Source: Alphaproteobacteria bacterium
GTDB taxonomy: Bacteria; Pseudomonadota; Alphaproteobacteria; Caulobacterales; Caulobacteraceae
Direction: 5' to 3'
NCBI GenBank assembly: GCA_018826515.1
Contig: JAHKAM010000021.1
Location: 1-64,000 of the forward strand
DNA length: 64,000 bases
Of the stretch, positions 55,621 through 64,000 are shown in pieces; positions within the stretch are counted from its first letter, which is position 1; each line of letters opens with the position of its first letter. A program made the position numbers and the translations under genes. Under the pieces are notes generated by a model. The model did not search any database. It worked only from the letters and a program-made list of their open reading frames with translations, and was not told the origin of the DNA.

Positions 55621-55643
55621 CCTTCTCCCCTTGCGGGAGAAGG
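55621..55643. repeat. REP-like palindrome before proS
   Basis: CCTTCTCCC...GGGAGAAGG is a near-perfect 23-bp palindrome three bases after the DUF3088 stop. It is similar to the 447, 34655 and 37279 palindromes. It could also end the mce operon transcript. Confidence 0.55.
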
Positions 55644-55723
55644 ACGTCCGTTCTCGGCCTAGCTTTCGCCCCGGTCCCCCGGCTAAAGCTTGAGCCCCAT
55701 GTCCTTGCCGAGATTCTGACCCC

Positions 55724-57040
55724 ATGCGCCTGTCGCGCTATTTTCTGCCCACGCTCAAAGAAGCGCCCTCGGACGCCCAGATCGTTTCGCACCAGCTGAT
55801 GCTGCGCGCCGGCCTGATCAAGCAGGAGGCCGCGGGCATCTACGCCTGGCTGCCGCTGGGCCTGCGGGTGCTGAACCGGATCGAGCAGATCGTGCGCGAG
55901 GAGCAGGAGCGGGCCGGGGCCGTCGAGCTTTTGATGCCCACACTGCAGCTGGCTGACCTGTGGCGCGAGAGCGGCCGCTATGACGCCTATGGCCCCGAGA
56001 TGCTGCGCATCACCGACCGGCATGAACGCGAGCTGCTGTACGGGCCCACCAATGAGGAGATGATCACCGACATCTTCCGCAGCTTCGTGAAGAGCTACAA
56101 GGCGCTGCCGCTGAACCTGTTTCACATCCAGTGGAAATTCCGCGACGAGCGCCGGCCGCGGTTCGGCGTCATGCGCGGCCGCGAATTCCTGATGAAGGAC
56201 GCCTATTCCTTCGACATCGACGAGGCCGCCGCGCGCAAGGCCTACAACCGCATGTTCGTCGCCTATCTGAACACCTTCGCCCGGATGGGTCTGAAGTCCG
56301 TGCCGATGCGCGCCGACACGGGGCCGATCGGCGGCGATCTGAGCCATGAGTTCATCGTCCTGGCCGACACCGGCGAAAGCCAGGTCTTCTGCGACCGCAA
56401 ACTGGTCGAGATGGGCGCGCCGGGCGCGGACGTCGATTGGGACGACCTGCAGTCAATCGTTGATCAACGAACGGCGATGTACGCCGCCACCGAGGAGATG
56501 CACGACGCCGCCCGGTTCGAGACCGAGACGGCCGAACCTGATCGCCTGACCGCCCGCGGCATCGAGGTCGGCCACATCTTCTATTTCGGGACCAAATACT
56601 CCGCGCCGATGAAGGCGCGGGTCGCCGGACCGGACGGCAAGGACACCGAAGTGCATATGGGCAGCTACGGCGTCGGCGTGTCGCGCCTGCTGGGCGCCAT
56701 CATCGAGGCCAGCCACGACGAGGGCGGGATCATATGGCCCGACTCCGTGGCCCCGTTCGACGTGGTGGTCATCAATCTGCGCGTCAATGACGAGGCCGTC
56801 TGCACCGCCTGCGAAGAAGCCGTGGCCAGGCTGGAAGCCCTCGGCAAGGACGTGCTCTACGACGACACCGACGAGCGCCCGGGCGGCAAATTCGCCACCG
56901 CCGACCTGATCGGCATCCCGTGGCAATTGACCATCGGGCCCAAGGGGGTGGCCGAGGGTCTGGTCGAGCTGAAACGCCGGGCGACCGGCGAAAAGGTCTC
57001 GATCCCGCTGGATGAGGCCCTCGACAGGGTGGCAGGATGA
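55724..57040 (+). CDS. proS: Proline-tRNA ligase (alphaproteobacterial short form)
   Basis: This 438-aa class II synthetase has the motifs [114 protein letters not shown] (motif 2), and [14 protein letters not shown] (motif 3). It lacks the large INS editing domain of the ~570-aa E. coli enzyme, the normal state in alphaproteobacteria. It overlaps lolC by 4 bp. Confidence 0.96.
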   Translation: MRLSRYFLPTLKEAPSDAQIVSHQLMLRAGLIKQEAAGIYAWLPLGLRVLNRIEQIVREEQERAGAVELLMPTLQLADLWRESGRYDAYGPEMLRITDRHERELLYGPTNEEMITDIFRSFVKSYKALPLNLFHIQWKFRDERRPRFGVMRGREFLMKDAYSFDIDEAAARKAYNRMFVAYLNTFARMGLKSVPMRADTGPIGGDLSHEFIVLADTGESQVFCDRKLVEMGAPGADVDWDDLQSIVDQRTAMYAATEEMHDAARFETETAEPDRLTARGIEVGHIFYFGTKYSAPMKARVAGPDGKDTEVHMGSYGVGVSRLLGAIIEASHDEGGIIWPDSVAPFDVVVINLRVNDEAVCTACEEAVARLEALGKDVLYDDTDERPGGKFATADLIGIPWQLTIGPKGVAEGLVELKRRATGEKVSIPLDEALDRVAG

Positions 57041-58341
57041 CGGATGTCGCGGCGGGCCTGAAGCCCACCAAACCCGCCGGGCCGTTCTCGGCCTGGGAGT
57101 TCGAACTGGCGCTGCGATATCTGCGCGCCCGGCGGCGTGAGGGCGGCATCGCCCTGATCGCCATCATCTCCTATGTCGCCATCGCCCTGGCGGTCATGGC
57201 CCTGATCATCGTCATGAGCATCATGGCCGGGTTCCGGAACGAACTGCTGGACCGGATGCTGTCGTTCAACGGCCATATGTACGTCCAGGGGCAGGTTCTC
57301 GGGGATCCGGACCGGGAGGCCGCCGTGGCCCGCATCGCCGCTGTTCCCGGCGTGGTCAGCGTCTCGCCCCTGACCGAGAACCAGGCCCTGGTCCGGGCCG
57401 CCGGCCAGACGACCGGCGCCGTGGTGCGCGGTCTGCGTCCGCAGGACCTGGACTCCATGTCCTACGTCTTCGACAGCCTGACGCCCGAGGCGCGCGCCGC
57501 CTTTGGCCAGGGCGCGTACGGCGGCGACGACATCCTGATCGGCAAGGCCCTCGCCGAGGGCATGGGGCTGCGCATCGGCGATCCCATCACCCTGTATTCC
57601 CCGACCGGCGCCGACAGCGCCTTCGGCAATCTGGGCGGCCTCGAGAAGACCTATCGCGTGGGCGGGGTGTTCACCTCGGGCACCGCCGATTTCGATCGCG
57701 CCTTCATCTTCATGCCGCTGGAGCAGGCCCAGCTCTTCTTCGGCAAGGAAGGCGTCTGGGACGTCATCGAGATGAAGGTCGCCGAGCCGGATCGCGTCGG
57801 CGAACTGACCGAGGCGGTGCGCGCCGCCGCGGGGCCGAGCGCCATCGTCAGCGACTGGCGTGACCGCCTGGCCGCCTTCTGGGGTGCGCTGAAGGTCGAG
57901 CGGGTGGCCATGAGCATCATCCTCGGCCTGGTGGTCGCCATCGCCGCGCTGAACATCATCTCGGGCATCGTCATGCTGGTTAAGAACAAGACCCGCGACA
58001 TCGCCATCCTGCGCACCGTCGGGGCCAGCCAGATGTCGATGCTGCGCATCTTCTTCATCTCCGGCGCGGCCATCGGCGTCGCGGGCACGATCACCGGCCT
58101 GGTGCTGGGGCTGGTCTTCTGTCTCAACATCGGCGCGATCCAGGGTTTCCTGGAGTGGGCGCTGGGCGTCCAGCTGTTCAACGCCGACGTCTATATGCTC
58201 GAGTCCATCCCGGCCGAGGTCGATACGATGGACGTGATCTGGGTGACCCTGTGGTCCGTCTTCATGTCGTGCGTGGCGTCGCTGCTGCCGTCGTGGCGGG
58301 CTGCGAAAATGGATCCGGTCGAGGCGCTGCGTTATGAGTAA
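57037..58341 (+). CDS. lolC: Lipoprotein-releasing ABC transporter permease LolC/LolE
   Basis: This 434-aa FtsX-like permease has one N-terminal helix ([33 protein letters not shown]), a large periplasmic domain, and three C-terminal helices around [41 protein letters not shown]. It extracts lipoproteins from the inner membrane and hands them to LolA. Alphaproteobacteria often have a single LolC/E-type gene, so the symbol is approximate. It overlaps proS and lolD. Confidence 0.92.
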   Translation: MTDVAAGLKPTKPAGPFSAWEFELALRYLRARRREGGIALIAIISYVAIALAVMALIIVMSIMAGFRNELLDRMLSFNGHMYVQGQVLGDPDREAAVARIAAVPGVVSVSPLTENQALVRAAGQTTGAVVRGLRPQDLDSMSYVFDSLTPEARAAFGQGAYGGDDILIGKALAEGMGLRIGDPITLYSPTGADSAFGNLGGLEKTYRVGGVFTSGTADFDRAFIFMPLEQAQLFFGKEGVWDVIEMKVAEPDRVGELTEAVRAAAGPSAIVSDWRDRLAAFWGALKVERVAMSIILGLVVAIAALNIISGIVMLVKNKTRDIAILRTVGASQMSMLRIFFISGAAIGVAGTITGLVLGLVFCLNIGAIQGFLEWALGVQLFNADVYMLESIPAEVDTMDVIWVTLWSVFMSCVASLLPSWRAAKMDPVEALRYE

Positions 58342-59035
58342 GCCCGTTCTGTCCGTGCGCGGCGTCACGCGCACCTATGAGACCGCCTCGGGCGGCCTGA
58401 CCGTGCTGAAGGGCGTCGACCTCGACGTCATGCCCGGCGAGGTCGTCGGCCTGATCGGTCCTTCGGGCTCGGGCAAGTCCAGCCTGCTGCACGCCGCCGG
58501 CCTGCTCGAACGGCCGACCTCGGGCGAGATCCGCATCGACGGCGTCGACGTCGGCGGACTCGACGAGCGGGCCCGGACCCATATCCGCCTCGCCAGCATC
58601 GGCTTCGTCTATCAGTTCCATCATCTGCTGGCCGAGTTCGACGCGCGCGACAACGTCGCCCTGCCGCTGCGCATCGCCGGGGTCGGCACGACCCAGGCCC
58701 GTGGACGGGCATCCGAGGTGCTGACCGCCCTGGGCCTCGGCGAACGCCTGACCCACCAGCCGGCGCAAATGTCGGGCGGGGAGCAGCAGCGCGTCGCCGT
58801 CGCCCGCGCCCTGGCCAATCGCCCGCGCCTGCTGCTGGCCGACGAGCCGACCGGCAATCTCGACCCCGCCACCAGCCAGACCGTGTTCGAGGCCCTTCAC
58901 CGCCTGGTCAAGGACACCGGCGTCGCCGCCCTGATCGCCACCCACAACATGGAGCTGGCCGGGCATATGGACCGCGTCTTCGCGCTCAAGGACGGCCATC
59001 TGGAAGAACGTCCGGCGGAGAGTCACGCCTATTAG
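58334..59035 (+). CDS. lolD: Lipoprotein-releasing ABC transporter ATPase LolD
   Basis: This 233-aa ABC ATPase has Walker [10 protein letters not shown] (about residue 42), a Q-loop in [17 protein letters not shown], signature [15 protein letters not shown] (about 147) and Walker [22 protein letters not shown] is typical of LolD. It partners the LolC-type permease upstream, which it overlaps by 8 bp. The proS-lolC-lolD run is followed by an inverted repeat rather than a classic terminator. Confidence 0.95.
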   Translation: MSKPVLSVRGVTRTYETASGGLTVLKGVDLDVMPGEVVGLIGPSGSGKSSLLHAAGLLERPTSGEIRIDGVDVGGLDERARTHIRLASIGFVYQFHHLLAEFDARDNVALPLRIAGVGTTQARGRASEVLTALGLGERLTHQPAQMSGGEQQRVAVARALANRPRLLLADEPTGNLDPATSQTVFEALHRLVKDTGVAALIATHNMELAGHMDRVFALKDGHLEERPAESHAY

Positions 59036-59044
59036 GCGCCCCCG

Positions 59045-59184
59045 ATTCCGCTCATCCCGGCGAAAGCCGGGACCCCGTTCCCTGGGTGATGCAGCACGGC
59101 CGCTGAGCCGCGCCCGGTTGTCCTGAAACGCCAGCGTCAAGCTGGACAGCACCGGGTCCCGGCTTTCGCCGGGATGAGCGGAAT
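59045..59184. repeat. 140-bp element with 31-bp perfect inverted ends
   Basis: The bases 59045-59075 are the exact reverse complement of 59154-59184. Each arm itself contains the palindrome CCCGGCGAAAGCCGGG. The ~78-bp interior has no ORF. Arms of this type are very common in alphaproteobacterial intergenic DNA. The length and perfection suggest a recent copy or two fused copies, and it may fold as a large transcript-end structure for lolD. Confidence 0.85.
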
Positions 59185-59194
59185 GTGGGAATTC

Positions 59195-59311
59195 CTATTT
59201 CTTCCCCGGCGGCGTGGTGAAGGGCGAGCTTCCGACCGAGACGGCCGGCTTCGGCTTCTCGGCCTTGGGTTTGCGGACTTCCTTGTTGCTCTTGACTTGA
59301 CCCTTGGCCAT
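59195..59311 (-). CDS. Small basic conserved protein (MAKGQ type)
   Basis: This 38-aa frame MAKGQVKSNKEVRKPKAEKPKPAVSVGSSPFTTPPGKK is too short for the ORF track. The opening MAKGQ-V-x-S-N-(K/R)-E-x-(K/R)-KPK is one I recall from small proteins annotated across alphaproteobacteria. It is lysine-rich and probably disordered. Function unknown. It ends 11 bp from the large inverted repeat. Confidence 0.65.
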   Translation of the reverse strand: MAKGQVKSNKEVRKPKAEKPKPAVSVGSSPFTTPPGKK

Positions 59312-59426
59312 GACCGTCATCCTGCGACGCCCGCCGTCCGGAGGGGCGGCGAGGGGGCGTCGCTTTCAGCGTGAGCCATTCCGGCGCAGGGCCCAAGCGG
59401 AATCGCGCGGCCTGCGCCGAGACAGA

Positions 59427-59885
59427 TCAGGCGTTGCTGATCGTCCGCATCAGGGTGGCCGCGTTGATCTGGAAGGCGACCACGGTCTGGGCCACATTGA
59501 TCAGCATCAGCAGCACGAATTCGGTGTTGGCGAACATGCTGAACCCGGCCACGCCGGCGGCGCCGAGGGTGAACAGCACGATCTGGACCACGGCCACCAG
59601 GCCGATGAGCAGGGCCTCATTGATCTGGTTCACGCCCGGCTTGGACACCTTGAGCTGCTCGGCCATGGCCACGATGGCGGCGGCGAGCAGCAGGACCTCG
59701 ACCCAGGCGAGGCGATAGCCGTTGATGTCGAACAGGGTCTTGCGCGGATCGTCGAAGACCAGCTGGCCGGCGATGAACAGGATCAGGATGAGGACAAAGC
59801 CGGGCACGTAGCGAAGGAATCCGCCGCCTGAACCCCTGGCCCGGTCGTTCTGCCCGACGACGGCGGCCTCGACGACCTCGTTCAT
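59427..59885 (-). CDS. Four-helix membrane protein
   Basis: This 152-aa protein has four predicted helices: YVPGFVLILILFIAGQLVF, WVEVLLLAAAIVAMAEQL, ALLIGLVAVVQIVLFTLGAAGVAGF and FVLLMLINVAQTVVAFQI. A polar N-terminus (MNEVVEAAVVGQNDRARGSGGGF) precedes them. No family motif is recognised. It is divergent from the sidA candidate, with the LexA box about 115 bp from its start. Confidence 0.75.
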   Translation of the reverse strand: MNEVVEAAVVGQNDRARGSGGGFLRYVPGFVLILILFIAGQLVFDDPRKTLFDINGYRLAWVEVLLLAAAIVAMAEQLKVSKPGVNQINEALLIGLVAVVQIVLFTLGAAGVAGFSMFANTEFVLLMLINVAQTVVAFQINAATLMRTISNA

Positions 59886-59999
59886 GGCTCATCCTCCCGA
59901 TGGTTAACGCCGAAGCTTCGCGGTTTAAGCGCCGGGGCGCAAGGTCGGTTGCGCTAACGGCGTCATCGACGGGCTTGACGGGAACAAACCCGCAACATA

Positions 60000-60014
60000 G
60001 AACAATACCGGAAC
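60000..60014 (+). promoter_or_regulatory. LexA (SOS) box upstream of the sidA candidate
   Basis: GAACAATACCGGAAC is a perfect GAAC-N7-GAAC, 20 bp before the ATG at 60035. TTGACG (59975-59980) and ACATAGA near 59995 could be the -35 and -10. LexA would then cover the transcription start. A third GAAC lies at 59982. Confidence 0.85.
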
Positions 60015-60034
60015 ACGCAAACCGGAGATCGATC

Positions 60035-60130
60035 ATGGCGCGTTGGGTGAGGGATACATTGTCGCTGGCGTCCTGCGGCGGCTTCGTCTGGGTCATCTGG
60101 CAGGCGGCGCTGATGACCACGGCGATCTGA
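60035..60130 (+). CDS. sidA: Probable SOS-induced cell division inhibitor SidA (31 aa)
   Basis: The ATG at 60035 has GGAG nine bases upstream and encodes [20 protein letters not shown] followed by [11 protein letters not shown]: a short amphipathic start and one transmembrane helix. SidA of Caulobacter is a 29-aa single-helix inner-membrane peptide that is SOS-induced and stalls division by binding the FtsW-FtsN apparatus. Size, topology, the LexA box directly in front and the position beside dnaE fit. I cannot align the two sequences here. The ORF track shows only a longer frame from 59900 that reads through the promoter. Confidence 0.75.
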   Translation: MARWVRDTLSLASCGGFVWVIWQAALMTTAI

Positions 60131-60270
60131 CGCCGCCCGGCGACCTCCCGGACCTGTCCACAAGCCGTGTGGGCGCATCGGTCCTCCTCGCTGCTTTCCG
60201 GTGTTCCGGTCGCCCGCGATGTGAGACTCGGTCCAGAACAGGCGCATCCATCAGGAGGGACGGGACCGGT

Positions 60271-63725
<3,455 letters not shown>

Positions 63726-63726
<1 letters not shown>

Positions 63727-64000
63727 TGGCGGATGTGAAAACCCATGCCGGCTCCTGCCACTGCGGGGCCGTGGCCTATGAGGTCGAGACCGACCTTGAG
63801 GGGCTGATCGAGTGCAACTGCTCTCACTGCCATCGCAAGGGTTTCGTCCTGGCCTTTGTGGCGCCGGACGCCTTTCGCGAGACCCGGTCCGGCCCCCAGA
63901 CCGAGTACCGGTTCAACAGCCACAAGATCGGGCATCGGTTTTGTGAAACCTGCGGCGTCCAGACTTTCGCCCGGGGCGAGGGTCCCGGCGGCACGCCCAT
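63726..64000 (+). CDS. GFA family (glutathione-dependent formaldehyde-activating-like) protein, partial
   Basis: The first ~91 residues are visible before the window ends. GSCHCGAVAYEVE, ECNCSHCHRKG and FCETCGVQTFARG provide the zinc-binding cysteines of the GFA/CENP-V fold. The name comes from one characterised member that condenses glutathione with formaldehyde. Most relatives have no proven reaction. The ATG at 63726 overlaps the dnaE stop (ATGA-type), so the genes are probably co-transcribed. Confidence 0.9.

Overview
The window is a high-GC alphaproteobacterial chromosome segment, almost certainly from the Caulobacteraceae; a Brevundimonas-like organism is my best guess, but the genus cannot be proven from the sequence alone. 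The lineage markers are PopZ next to valS, the flagellar flgI-cheL-flbY set divergent from fliX, a dksA with a single zinc-finger cysteine, GAAC-N7-GAAC LexA boxes, and CtrA-like TTAA-type motifs. Nearly everything is core chromosome. I see no prophage, integrase, transposase or CRISPR array.

Layout. 0-3.6 kb: end of an NlpD-like M23 protein, then yajC-secD-secF (Sec translocon accessory complex), closed by an inverted pair of heptamer-repeat arms. 3.8-10.8 kb: small membrane proteins (PuuD-like, DUF998), a phytoene-synthase-like protein, an MpaB/DUF2236 oxygenase, a cytochrome b561, trmFO and two paralogous membrane proteins. 10.8-16.8 kb: uvrA with an SOS box, a lipoprotein, a group III truncated globin and an ABC-F ATPase. 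16.8-21.5 kb: an EAL protein and flbY, cheL, flgI on the minus strand, divergent from fliX and dksA. 21.5-28 kb: gltX, small secreted proteins, a LOG protein, a possible CtrA-controlled small RNA, tRNA-Asn, a SpoU methyltransferase, a LuxR-type regulator with a second reading frame inside it, and tRNA-Cys. 28-34.6 kb: a Pcm-like protein with tolC, popZ, valS and tlyA. 34.8-40.6 kb: a glycine-zipper protein, an RlmD/RumA-like methyltransferase, a repeat-flanked DUF559 remnant, an SOS-boxed radical SAM gene, tRNA-Leu and a 567-aa orphan secreted protein. 40.9-45.8 kb: three amino-acid transporters (AGCS, NSS, APC). 45.9-55.6 kb: hrpB, a second cytochrome b561, a dioxygenase-like protein, rpsB-tsf, an M28 peptidase, a TonB-like protein, mce, DUF1467 and DUF3088. 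55.7-64 kb: proS-lolC-lolD, a large inverted repeat, two small-protein genes (one a likely sidA with a LexA box), dnaE and the start of a GFA-family gene.

The most interesting signals are as follows. (1) Three perfect GAAC-N7-GAAC LexA boxes lie upstream of uvrA, of a PA0069-family radical SAM gene, and of a 31-aa single-helix membrane peptide next to dnaE that looks like the SOS division inhibitor SidA. (2) A truncated DUF559 minigene is bounded exactly by two palindromes, one of which now encodes the C-terminal tail of the radical SAM protein. (3) The LuxR-type gene at 27.0-27.6 kb has its middle better explained by another frame. (4) Heptamer repeats form inverted arms after secF. (5) A CtrA-like site is followed by a two-hairpin, terminator-ended transcript candidate at 24.9 kb. 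Genes too short for the ORF track were called at 26030, 59195 and 60035.
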